This document shows, in pieces, positions 38,501 through 45,359 of a stretch of 64,000 bases of DNA (its first letter is position 1; the number at the start of each line of letters is the position of its first letter). The DNA is from Arcticibacter pallidicorallinus (lineage in GTDB: Bacteria > Bacteroidota > Bacteroidia > Sphingobacteriales > Sphingobacteriaceae): positions 62,001 through 126,000 of the forward strand of contig NZ_PVTH01000003.1 in NCBI RefSeq assembly GCF_003002875.1, read 5' to 3'. The position numbers and the translations under genes were made by a program. The notes below the pieces were generated by a model that was given only the letters and a program-made list of their open reading frames with translations, was not told the DNA's origin and did no database searches.

Positions 38501-39689
38501 TTTTACGGTCCCAATAGTTCAAACCTCCCCCTTCTGTACCGATCCATAGCGCGCCATCCTGAGCGTCGGCAATCGAACTTACCATTCTATAACTTAAGCC
38601 CTCTTTGTTGGGAGTTCGCGCGCCGAGGTAGTTAAACATACCATTGCCCGCCGCCACCAGGTTTACTCCCCCTCCAAAGGTAGCCAGCCATATATTCCCG
38701 GCCCTGTCCTGCAAAATATCTCTTATGGAATTCTGACTAAGCGAATTGGGATCGAATCTGTCGTTCTTATAGTTGGCAAACGTCTTCGTGTTACTGTCAA
38801 ATACGCTCAGGCCGTCACGGGTACCGATCAGCACCTTGTTTTCCCTGGTAAAAAAAATCTCTCGAATAATATCTGCAGGAAGGCTCGCAGGATCTGCTTT
38901 GTCGCTTCGGAAACGTTCCAGGGTATTCGTCCTTGCATCATAAACAAACAGCCCCGCCGCCTCCGTTCCTATCCATATTTTATTTTCTTTGTCTCTTGTA
39001 AGCACGCGCACGAAGGAATTCCGCAACGACGAGTCTCTTTCCAGAATAGACGGCAATGGGAGATACCGCTTTGAGGCAGGATCAAACCTTCTCAAATCTT
39101 TGTCGACACTTATCCACAATATACCCTGTGCATCTTCCATCAAGCGATCTGCGCGACGGTTTGACAGGTAAGGGTAGACACTGAATGTCTTTCTTCCCGG
39201 ATCATAAAGCTTCAAGCCCTCCTGGCTTGTCAGCCAGACACGACCTTTAGAATCTTCATATATCGACGTTATAAAGTCGTTTGATGTAACCGTGCGCCTT
39301 ACCGTTGTAGATAGCCGGGTAAACTTTTCAGTACGCTTGTTGAATACATTCAGGCCGTCTGCGGTTCCAACCCAGATATCACCGTTTTTAGCTTCATATA
39401 ACGCATTTATCTGATTGTTTGATATGCCGCCCGCATGACGGAACTGGTGCTTATAGTGCGTAAAATCATAACCGTCAAATTTATTCAGCCCATCTGCTGT
39501 GCCCATCCAGATCACTCCGTCCTTATCTTCAAGCAAACAGAGAACCGTATTTTGTGAAAGCCCTTCGTTTATTGTATAGTGCTTGAAATTGTAATTCACT
39601 TCTCTCCCTCGTACAGACATACTAAAGCAGAACGCAAGGGCCAGCAAAAACCGTTTCAGCCAGAAGCTATTGCAAAAAATAGTAAACAT
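35535..39689 (-). CDS. Hybrid two-component system regulator (HTCS) of the PUL
   Basis: A 1,384-residue one-chain sensor and activator. Signal peptide/anchor (about 1-28), two seven-bladed reg_prop beta-propellers (about 35-720, repeated GxIWIGTxxGL units), Y_Y_Y domain (about 735-805), one transmembrane helix (about 818-838), histidine kinase with phospho-accepting H859 in NISHEIKTPL and ATP-binding GSGLGLAFTK, receiver with D1181 in IIISDVMMPVMSG, and a C-terminal AraC-type HTH (about 1275-1378). HTCS proteins bind an oligosaccharide in the periplasm and switch on the adjacent PUL; position at the end of the susCD operon makes this the likely regulator of 16.7-35.4 kb. Confidence 0.96.
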   Translation of the reverse strand: MFTIFCNSFWLKRFLLALAFCFSMSVRGREVNYNFKHYTINEGLSQNTVLCLLEDKDGVIWMGTADGLNKFDGYDFTHYKHQFRHAGGISNNQINALYEAKNGDIWVGTADGLNVFNKRTEKFTRLSTTVRRTVTSNDFITSIYEDSKGRVWLTSQEGLKLYDPGRKTFSVYPYLSNRRADRLMEDAQGILWISVDKDLRRFDPASKRYLPLPSILERDSSLRNSFVRVLTRDKENKIWIGTEAAGLFVYDARTNTLERFRSDKADPASLPADIIREIFFTRENKVLIGTRDGLSVFDSNTKTFANYKNDRFDPNSLSQNSIRDILQDRAGNIWLATFGGGVNLVAAGNGMFNYLGARTPNKEGLSYRMVSSIADAQDGALWIGTEGGGLNYWDRKNATFKTFALPQISSNIGANTIKCIYSEKGNLWLGTVNGLYFMDTSTGNLRKVELPVRNREIVSIVRIKDELWLATNGSGLVSLSDGGKTRTFTINAGDENSLTRNNVFKLLKDDADNLWVATNKGLNYFDGKKFIQYHVQENNPYSLTNSAISTVFIDSRKRVWIGTRGGGLNLFDKSKNRFYVVDHRYGLANDAIQSIEEDKRGNLWVSTNKGLSRITISGRPPFNKTAISISNYFVEDGLQSNQFMPNASHKTEGGELFFGGINGLTYFQPEDIERNTYKPPVILTEFLIRNIPVISYGEDSPLKRSINETDEITLQYDQVFISLKFAALNYVNPSKNKYAYKLEGLKRDGDWHYVDNQRIATYTNLAAGTYIFKVKASNNDGLWNESSKTLKIIVLPPWWKTWWAYLLYIVVIAGILYFYYYSSLKTAKLKNQLNYEHLIREKDNELYQRKLNFFTNISHEIKTPLTLILAPLEKLLSLNEGNNRLRQQLQLMKGNGERLMKLVHQLLDFRKFDSGNMNLQVAESNLVNFIKEVVAAFEGYAGHLGISLRVEAEKRVIKAWFDRDKFEKVLYNLLSNSMKFTKAGGSITIRVKQTEANDQNQGFAIVEVEDNGTGIAPENLGHIFEPFKHYDEDGANLQGSGLGLAFTKMLVELHHGEILVESTQRGGGQEGRTCFIVKIPLGRRHFDDKVIAPDYADSEAIGGYLDAEEPAGTRELLEKRTKDVLEKLELRPIMLIVEDNKDVMNFLKEHFEEKFDVETAFDGREGVDKAVASSPDIIISDVMMPVMSGTMLCSTLKTDNRTSHIPIILLTARSQTANTLEGLETGADDYITKPFNISIVEAKVWNLLEQRRLLRERYKKEITLQPQNLAITSPDEVFLSKVMTYIEANISEPGLNVEDLAKEVYMSRTTLYRKIKALTNQTTVEFIRAVRLKRAAQLLKTNNYGVSEIAYMTGFTDIDYFRKCFKEQFKKTPTEYLNEDKGGA

Positions 39690-39889
39690 TGGAAGTTTGG
39701 AATTTAGGTTCGTTACCGCAGCGTATCTTCTAATAGAACGAAAGTTAGTGATTATAGCTTGTAAGAGACAAGTTTAATTATCCATTTCTGTATTGAAGCG
39801 AGAGGGGGCACGGCTTCATAAGTTCAAAAGATAAACAAAATCGATAAGACATAGTTGTAGGTATTACATCTACCAACTTCATTCAGAGA

Positions 39890-40612
39890 ATGAATAATAC
39901 TATGGACAAACGTAAACAACAGCAAAGCTACTTCAGGCCAGACGAGGCAGCACAATATCCCGAACAGCAAGTACGAGATATTAATCAGGAATTCACCCAG
40001 AGAATTGACGCGATAGATTACCCCTGTGTAGGAGCGAAATCAGCATTACACACCAGCCATTACCGTTTAGGAACTTATGGCAAAATGGGTGACCCTGATA
40101 CTACGCTCCGTTTAGCGGAAGATCTTAAAAAATATATCCAGGAGACCTTATCGAGCGATAGCAATTACATGACGATGATTGCGGTCTTCGACGATGAAGC
40201 TGATTCTGAGGTTAATTTTGAACAAAAGCTCTGGCTGCAGCTTCAGAAATTATATGATGTAGATAAAGATTCGCAATGGGACGAGGCAGTGAGCAAGAAC
40301 CCCGAAGACCCTAGCTTTAGCTTCAGTTTCAATGGATCCGCTTTCTTCATCGTTGGACTTCATCCGCACGCCAGTAGGAAATCACGGCAATTCAGCAGGA
40401 CTGCAATGGCCTTTAATCTTCATCAGCAATTCGAAAAACTAAGAGAACTGGGCCTATACGAGAAAATGAAGAAGGTAATTCGGGACCGTGAAGTCGCTTT
40501 CGATGGCAGTATCAATCCGATGCTTACTGATCACGGTCAAGGCTTAGAAGCTCCACAGTACAGTGGAAGAAAAGTGGACTCTAGCTGGAAATGCCCATTT
40601 CACCATCATTAA
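39890..40612 (+). CDS. YqcI/YcgG-family (GntA-like) heme-dependent N-hydroxylase
   Basis: A 240-residue cytoplasmic protein of the YqcI/YcgG family. Family landmarks are DYPCVGAKSAL near the N terminus, the HYRLGTYG stretch, KLWLQLQKLYDVD, the SFSFNGSAFFIVGLHPHASR segment, the RTAMAFNLHQQFEKLR helix and the C-terminal WKCPFHH. A characterised member, GntA, is a heme enzyme that N-hydroxylates the guanidine of an arginine-derived substrate in guanitoxin biosynthesis; other members are mostly uncharacterised. No guanitoxin genes are present, so the substrate here is unknown, possibly arginine, guanidine or a relative. It is 4 bases upstream of the DUF1989 gene. An alternative ATG lies four codons in. 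Confidence 0.8.
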   Translation: MNNTMDKRKQQQSYFRPDEAAQYPEQQVRDINQEFTQRIDAIDYPCVGAKSALHTSHYRLGTYGKMGDPDTTLRLAEDLKKYIQETLSSDSNYMTMIAVFDDEADSEVNFEQKLWLQLQKLYDVDKDSQWDEAVSKNPEDPSFSFSFNGSAFFIVGLHPHASRKSRQFSRTAMAFNLHQQFEKLRELGLYEKMKKVIRDREVAFDGSINPMLTDHGQGLEAPQYSGRKVDSSWKCPFHHH

Positions 40613-40616
40613 AAAC

Positions 40617-41198
40617 ATGATTTATACTATAGAGAAACAAACAGGAGCAGCTTTTACCTTAAAAAAGGGAAGCTTGTTGAAGGTTATCGATCCGCAAGGC
40701 GAACAGGTGAGCGACATGGTACTATTTAACGCAGACGATATCCGTGAAAAGATCTCGTCTGGCAAGACGTTAGATTTTGAAAATACCATCCTGATCACAC
40801 AGGGACACCATTTGTGGAGTAACAGAAGTCACAAGATGATGAAAATAGTTGAAGACACGAATGGTCGTAACGATTTTCTATTAGCACCCTGCAGTGCGGA
40901 AACCTTCGAAATACTTTACAACAATCCGAATTACCATCCCAGCTGTTTTGAAAACCTGTACACCAATCTTTCGCAATTCGGAATACAGCCAGATGATATT
41001 CCAACAGCCTTCAACATCTTTATGAATGTACAATTCGCAGCTGACGGAACCTTATCAGTAGACCCTCCTCAAAGTAAAGCCGGAGACTATGTGCTTTTTG
41101 AGGCGACAATGGACCTCATTGTAGGACTGACCGCATGCTCAGCGGAGCAATCCAACAATTACTCCTTCAAACCTATTCAATATGAAATCATTAAATAA
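40617..41198 (+). CDS. DUF1989 (urea carboxylase-associated / carboxyguanidine deiminase-like) protein
   Basis: A 193-residue protein of the DUF1989 family. The start is placed at 40617 (MIYTIEKQTG), 4 bases after the N-hydroxylase stop; the ORF open from 40563 overlaps that gene. Family signatures are GQQVSD-like DPQGEQVSDMVLFNAD, an acidic-His segment THGHHLWSNR-like (QGHHLWSNRSHKMM), CSAETFEILYNN with a conserved Cys, HPSCFENL and PDDIPTAFNIFMNV. Two DUF1989 proteins form carboxyguanidine deiminase (CgdAB) in guanidine-degrading bacteria; here there is a single copy and no guanidine carboxylase in view. Pairing with an N-hydroxylase suggests chemistry on a guanidino or N-hydroxyguanidino compound. 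Confidence 0.82.
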   Translation: MIYTIEKQTGAAFTLKKGSLLKVIDPQGEQVSDMVLFNADDIREKISSGKTLDFENTILITQGHHLWSNRSHKMMKIVEDTNGRNDFLLAPCSAETFEILYNNPNYHPSCFENLYTNLSQFGIQPDDIPTAFNIFMNVQFAADGTLSVDPPQSKAGDYVLFEATMDLIVGLTACSAEQSNNYSFKPIQYEIIK

Positions 41199-41229
41199 CG
41201 TGGCTATTTACTGATTAGCAATAGCACAC

Positions 41230-41270
41230 AAAAAAAATGGGATAAGTTCATACAATTGAACTTATCCCAT
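41230..41270 (-). terminator. Minus-strand terminator downstream of the TPR-Arr gene
   Basis: ATGGGATAAGTTCA (41237-41250) and TGAACTTATCCCAT (41257-41270) form a perfect 14-bp stem with a six-base loop. On the minus strand it is followed by a run of T (complement of A at 41230-41236), so it ends transcription of the gene at 41355-42110. It also follows the plus-strand DUF1989 gene. Confidence 0.85.
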
Positions 41271-41354
41271 CAAGTAGTCCGCAGGGAAAATCTCGAACCA
41301 TGTTATCAAAGACCTGAAACGCTTGGCAGGTAAATAATTTGATAATAACAATCA

Positions 41355-42110
41355 TCAATTAATAATGTCATCTTTCTTCCCCGCAAATCTGTCGCGAATC
41401 CGCTGTATTTGTTCTGGTGTTGTTCTTTGCCATGTTGTCGCTTCCCCAATAATCTTCAGAGGTTCGGTGCTTCGGTAGGAACGAGTTGGATTGCCGGGAA
41501 ATTTCAAGTTGGTTACGTTGGGATCGTCCTCAAAATTGCCCATAGGTTCTACAATGTACACGCGCTCCGGGCCTTCACCTGGCGAAAGCGCAGCAGCAAG
41601 GCCTGCTCCGTTAGGCAGGGCGGTGAAGTAAATATGATTCATCAGCAAGTCTGACTGATAATTGGAAATCCGGCCGGCAGTCAGTAAATCGCCAATATTG
41701 AGTTGGGCTTTGGTGCCATGATAAAACGGCCCTTTGTCGGCAGGTTGACTTACAGACGCTGTGGCCAGCTCCTGATGCATGGCTGCTTTTTCTGGATCAC
41801 CTACTTCCTCATAACATTTGGACAAATTGTTGTGCAGCGAAGGAAAGGCGCTCTGAACAGCGTCGTCTCCAACCGCTTCTGCAAGCTCCAGGGCTTTCTC
41901 ATACCAAGCAATTCTTTGGGAAGCTTTAAGCTGAACCCGGGCATTAAACCAGGCGATAAGAAATCTTTCAAAGTCATTAGTAGCTTCGTCCCAGCCCTGG
42001 AGGAAATGAATGGCCGCTTCTTCAAGTTTTCCCTGTTCTTCTAAACGCATACCCTGCATGCAGAGCCTAACAATAGGATTATCCGGATGAAATTCTACAC
42101 TCATATTCAT
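41355..42110 (-). CDS. arr: TPR-Arr fusion: rifamycin NAD+ ADP-ribosyltransferase with N-terminal TPR-like domain
   Basis: A 251-residue protein; start at 42110 (MNMSVEFHPDNP), with another ATG two codons later. Residues about 12-110 look like tetratricopeptide helices (EEQGKLEEAAIHFLQGWDEA, RIAWYEKALELAEAVG, LHNNLSKCYEEVGDPEKAAM). The C-terminal 135 residues are a full Arr domain: GPFYHGTKAQLNIGDLLTAG, MNHIYFTALPNGAGLAAAL, RVYIVEPMGNFEDDPNVT, KFPGNPTRSYRS. Arr enzymes inactivate rifamycins by ADP-ribosylating the C23 hydroxyl. Stand-alone Arr is about 140 residues, so the TPR part is an added module, possibly for partner binding or another target. Whether it confers rifampicin resistance here is inference. 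Confidence 0.9.
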   Translation of the reverse strand: MNMSVEFHPDNPIVRLCMQGMRLEEQGKLEEAAIHFLQGWDEATNDFERFLIAWFNARVQLKASQRIAWYEKALELAEAVGDDAVQSAFPSLHNNLSKCYEEVGDPEKAAMHQELATASVSQPADKGPFYHGTKAQLNIGDLLTAGRISNYQSDLLMNHIYFTALPNGAGLAAALSPGEGPERVYIVEPMGNFEDDPNVTNLKFPGNPTRSYRSTEPLKIIGEATTWQRTTPEQIQRIRDRFAGKKDDIIN

Positions 42111-42267
42111 TGAATTTGTTCGAATATAGTGGGTGAAAAACATAAAAAAGTGCTTTTCAAACTATCTTTTCCATGGCGTACAAAGACGGCAATTTCTGCG
42201 TTATACTTACAACAGTGAAACGATGCGTAGCGGACGCCATCTTGCTGATTAAGCGAAATTACGACAT

Positions 42268-42305
42268 AAAAAAAGGGAAAGAAGTTCTTTAAACCTCTTT
42301 CCCTT
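42268..42305 (-). terminator. Terminator of the tRNA cluster
   Basis: AAGGGAAAGA (42273-42282) pairs with TCTTTCCCTT (42296-42305), loop 13 bases; the complement of the A run 42268-42274 gives a T tract on the minus strand. It lies directly downstream of the last tRNA. Confidence 0.8.
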
Positions 42306-42308
42306 CCG

Positions 42309-42380
42309 TAGCCCGCAGGGGAATCGAACCCCTATTTCCAGAATGAAAATCTGGCGTCCTAACCGGTAGACGAGCGGGCC
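42309..42380 (-). tRNA. tRNA-Glu (TTC), copy with GC-rich acceptor
   Basis: Cloverleaf of 72 nt without CCA. Acceptor GGCCCGC pairs with GCGGGCT (G1-U72 wobble); D arm GTC/GAC; anticodon stem CCAGA/TCTGG with loop TTTTCAT, anticodon TTC; T arm AGGGG TTCGATT CCCCT; discriminator A. It differs from the other tRNA-Glu by three compensated acceptor pairs and small D-loop/variable-loop changes. Confidence 0.96.
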
Positions 42381-42415
42381 ATTAAAAGCGACTAACATTG
42401 CTGCCATGCTTTCTT

Positions 42416-42491
<76 letters not shown>

Positions 42492-42561
42492 CTGTTTTAT
42501 GTCCGGATAATCATCGCTGATCCTCCTTACCTTGATCCACTTTTTCAAGCTTCACGTGTTG

Positions 42562-42633
42562 TAGTCCATAGGGGAATCGAACCCCTGTTACCAGAATGAA
42601 AATCTGGCGTCCTAACCCCTAGACGAATGGACC
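42562..42633 (-). tRNA. tRNA-Glu (TTC)
   Basis: 72 nt; acceptor GGTCCAT pairs with ATGGACT; anticodon loop TTTTCAT (anticodon TTC); T arm AGGGG TTCGATT CCCCT; discriminator A. Second Glu gene of the alternating Glu/fMet array. Confidence 0.96.
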
Positions 42634-42675
42634 ATTCAAGCTAAGCTAAAGATAAATCTTACTGCTTACTTCAGG

Positions 42676-42748
<73 letters not shown>

Positions 42749-42820
42749 CTATTTTTTTCAACTAGCAACAGCTTTTTCTTCTGTTTTAGCTTTGAAGAAT
42801 AACTTCCAGCACTGTTTGAA

Positions 42821-42859
42821 TTGGACTGCAAAGATATATTTCGTTTCTTTGCAGTCCAA
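42821..42859. promoter_or_regulatory. 14-bp palindrome overlapping a putative era promoter
   Basis: TTGGACTGCAAAGA (42821-42834) and TCTTTGCAGTCCAA (42846-42859) are perfect reverse complements around an 11-base loop. The left arm starts with a possible -33 TTG and, 20 bases on, TTTCTTTG (42844-42851) resembles the -7 TAnnTTTG. The palindrome would therefore overlap the era promoter and end 21 bases before the ATG; it may be an operator or a leader hairpin. Confidence 0.45.
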
Positions 42860-42880
42860 ATCTTTTTTAAAAAATATTTC

Positions 42881-43759
42881 ATGTCACATAAAGCCGGATT
42901 TGTAAGCATAATTGGGAAGCCAAATGCAGGGAAGTCAACATTGATGAATGCCCTCGTTGGTGAGAAGATGTCTATCATTACACCCAAAGCCCAAACCACC
43001 AGACACCGGATCCTGGGTATTGTTAACGAACCAGAGTACCAGATCGTGTTTTCGGATACCCCCGGAGTTATCAAGCCAGCCTATGGTTTGCAGGAAAGCA
43101 TGATGGGCGCAGTTAACGATTCGTTGGTAGATGCGGACATCATTTTATTTGTCACAGACATCAATGAGCGCCACGACGAGTCTGACGTAATAGAGAAGTT
43201 AAAGAACACCCAGTCTCCTGTAGCGGTAATCATCAACAAGATTGACAAATCGCAGCAGGAGTATGTATTCCCGAAAATTGAGTACTGGAAACAGGAACTG
43301 AATCCAAGCGCAATCTTTGCCGTATCTGCCCTTCATGAACATAATGTAGCCGGCGTAATGGATTATATCATCCAGAACCTGCCCGAGCATCCTCCCTATT
43401 ACGACAAGGATACGTTGACCGACCGCAACCAGCGCTTCTTTGTTTCCGAAATCATCAGAGAAAAGATTTTCACCCTTTACGCACAGGAGATCCCCTACAG
43501 TACGGAGGTAATCGTTACCGAGTACAAGGAGGAGGAAAAGATGGACAGGATCAGCGTCGAAATCATGGTGGAGCGCGATTCTCAAAAGAACATCCTCATC
43601 GGAAAAGGCGGCGAGATGCTTAAAAAAGTGGGAACCTATGCACGACGTGACATCGAAGAATTTATCCAGAAGAAGGTGTTTTTGCAAATGTTCGTTAAGG
43701 TAATTCCAGATTGGCGCAACCGCAAAAACTACCTCAAGAGATTCGGTTACGAAGATTAA
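42881..43759 (+). CDS. era: GTPase Era
   Basis: A 292-residue ribosome-assembly GTPase. Start at 42881 (MSHKAGFVSIIGKPNAGKS); the upstream in-frame ATG at 42821 lies inside the palindrome/promoter. G1 GKPNAGKST, G2 TTRHR, G3 DTPGV, G4 NKID, G5 SAL are all present in the first 170 residues and a C-terminal KH domain (about 215-285) carries ILIGKGGEMLKKVG. Era binds the 3' end of 16S rRNA during 30S maturation. It precedes der, a second ribosome GTPase, by 86 bases. Confidence 0.97.
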   Translation: MSHKAGFVSIIGKPNAGKSTLMNALVGEKMSIITPKAQTTRHRILGIVNEPEYQIVFSDTPGVIKPAYGLQESMMGAVNDSLVDADIILFVTDINERHDESDVIEKLKNTQSPVAVIINKIDKSQQEYVFPKIEYWKQELNPSAIFAVSALHEHNVAGVMDYIIQNLPEHPPYYDKDTLTDRNQRFFVSEIIREKIFTLYAQEIPYSTEVIVTEYKEEEKMDRISVEIMVERDSQKNILIGKGGEMLKKVGTYARRDIEEFIQKKVFLQMFVKVIPDWRNRKNYLKRFGYED

Positions 43760-43767
43760 AAAAGCAC

Positions 43768-43791
43768 ATAAGCCACAAATGGCTTATCTTT
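43768..43791 (+). terminator. Hairpin between era and der
   Basis: ATAAGCCA (43768-43775), loop CAAA, TGGCTTAT (43780-43787), then CTTTA. An 8-bp perfect stem just after the era stop; T tract is short, so it may attenuate rather than stop transcription into der. Confidence 0.4.
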
Positions 43792-43845
43792 ACCGGCACA
43801 CAAACAGACTGTTAACGGAAATACAGATCTGAAATACAAATAATA

Positions 43846-45147
43846 ATGAGCAATATAGTAGCCATAGTAGGACGTCCAAACGTTGGAAAATCAACTTTAT
43901 ACAATCGCCTGACGGAAACCCGTAAAGCGATTGTTGATGATATGAGCGGCGTGACAAGAGACCGCCATTACGGATTGGCAGAATGGATCGGGAAACCCTT
44001 CACAGTAGTAGATACAGGCGGATACGTGGCGCATTCAGAAGACGTCTTCGAAGCAGCCATCCGCGAACAGGTAATGATCGCCATCGAAGAGGCCACAGTA
44101 ATTCTCTTTATGGTGGACGTAACCACCGGAATAACCGATCTGGACGACAGCATCGCCGATATCCTTCGCCGAAGCAAAAAGCCGGTGCTGGTAGTAGCAA
44201 ATAAGGTTGACAATAACGCACTGATTAACGAATCGCATATTTTTTACAGTCTTGGACTGGGTGATATCTATTGTATCTCCTCCATGACCGGCTCGGGTAC
44301 TGGTGAACTTCTGGACGAAGTGGTAAGCCATTTCCAGGAACTTCAGGAAGAAGCCAGCACACTGCCTAAGTTTACCATCGTGGGTCGCCCTAACGTTGGG
44401 AAATCATCGCTAATTAATGCCCTGATCGGAAAAGACAGGAACATCGTTACCCCTATAGCGGGTACCACACGTGATTCCATTCATATTCATTACAATCAGT
44501 TTGGCCATGAGTTTATGCTGATTGACACTGCCGGCCTTCGTAAGAAAACCAAGGTGAAAGAGAATATTGAGTTCTATTCGGTGATGAGAACGATCAAAGC
44601 AATTGAAGAAGCTGATGTAAACATTCTGATGATTGACGCCGTTGACGGCATTGAGTCTCAGGATATCAACATCTTCCATTTGGCTGAGAAGAACAAGAAA
44701 GGCATCGTAATCCTGATCAATAAGTGGGATTTGATTGAAAAAAATCACAAGACCACTAAAGTGTTCGAGGAAACCATTAAAGAGCGCCTGGCCCCTTTCA
44801 CTGACGTGCCGATCATCTTTACATCCGTAATCGAGAAACAACGTATCTTCAAAGCTTTGGAAGCCGCCACTGCGGTTTACGAGAACAAAACCAAAAAGAT
44901 CTCTACATCGAAACTAAACGATGTCATGCTTCCGATCATCGAGAACAACCCGCCGCCGGCGTTAAAAGGAAAGCACATCAAAATTAAATACATCACACAG
45001 ATTCAGGCAAGCTCACCTATGTTCGCTTTCTTCTGTAACCTGCCGCAATACATCAAAGACCCGTACAAACGGTTCCTGGAAAACAAACTGCGCGAGAACT
45101 TTGACTTTACGGGAGTTCCTATACAGATATTTTTCAGACAGAAATAA
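43846..45147 (+). CDS. der: GTPase Der (EngA)
   Basis: A 433-residue double GTPase for 50S ribosome assembly. Two G domains are clear: [12 protein letters not shown] with DTGGY and NKVD (about residues 9-120) and [12 protein letters not shown] with DTAGL and NKWD (about 180-295); the C-terminal KH-like domain (about 345-433) ends IQIFFRQK. Length is canonical. The stop is followed after one base by a small lipoprotein gene. Confidence 0.97.
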   Translation: MSNIVAIVGRPNVGKSTLYNRLTETRKAIVDDMSGVTRDRHYGLAEWIGKPFTVVDTGGYVAHSEDVFEAAIREQVMIAIEEATVILFMVDVTTGITDLDDSIADILRRSKKPVLVVANKVDNNALINESHIFYSLGLGDIYCISSMTGSGTGELLDEVVSHFQELQEEASTLPKFTIVGRPNVGKSSLINALIGKDRNIVTPIAGTTRDSIHIHYNQFGHEFMLIDTAGLRKKTKVKENIEFYSVMRTIKAIEEADVNILMIDAVDGIESQDINIFHLAEKNKKGIVILINKWDLIEKNHKTTKVFEETIKERLAPFTDVPIIFTSVIEKQRIFKALEAATAVYENKTKKISTSKLNDVMLPIIENNPPPALKGKHIKIKYITQIQASSPMFAFFCNLPQYIKDPYKRFLENKLRENFDFTGVPIQIFFRQK

Positions 45148-45148
45148 A

Positions 45149-45352
45149 ATGAAATTCAAGCTAACAGGCTTGCTATGCTTATCGTTCATCCTGCAAATCG
45201 CAGGATGTGCGACAGGCAGCAAGAGAGATATCGAACTCCAGGACTCCCTCGAAACAGTCAGAATTGCAGATTCTCTTTTAAACCTCGAACTCAGTCTGGA
45301 TGATAGTGTTGAATTTGAGATTGATACCATCTCAGCACCGAAGAGAAAGTAA
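45149..45352 (+). CDS. Small predicted lipoprotein
   Basis: A 67-residue protein whose ATG (45149) follows the der stop after a single base, so it is almost certainly co-translated. A short hydrophobic leader ends in the lipobox IAGC, leaving about 47 acidic, Ser/Asp/Glu-rich residues (DSLETVRIADSLLNLEL). An ORF opening inside der (45101) is an artefact of frame. No family recognised. It converges on the protease gene with 7 bases between stops. Confidence 0.75.
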   Translation: MKFKLTGLLCLSFILQIAGCATGSKRDIELQDSLETVRIADSLLNLELSLDDSVEFEIDTISAPKRK

Positions 45353-45359
45353 CTCAGGT

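Noticed and set aside
39690..39889. Search for an integrase or IS end between the HTCS and the N-hydroxylase gene
   Set aside because: No inverted repeats, transposase fragments or target duplications seen; only ordinary intergenic sequence.
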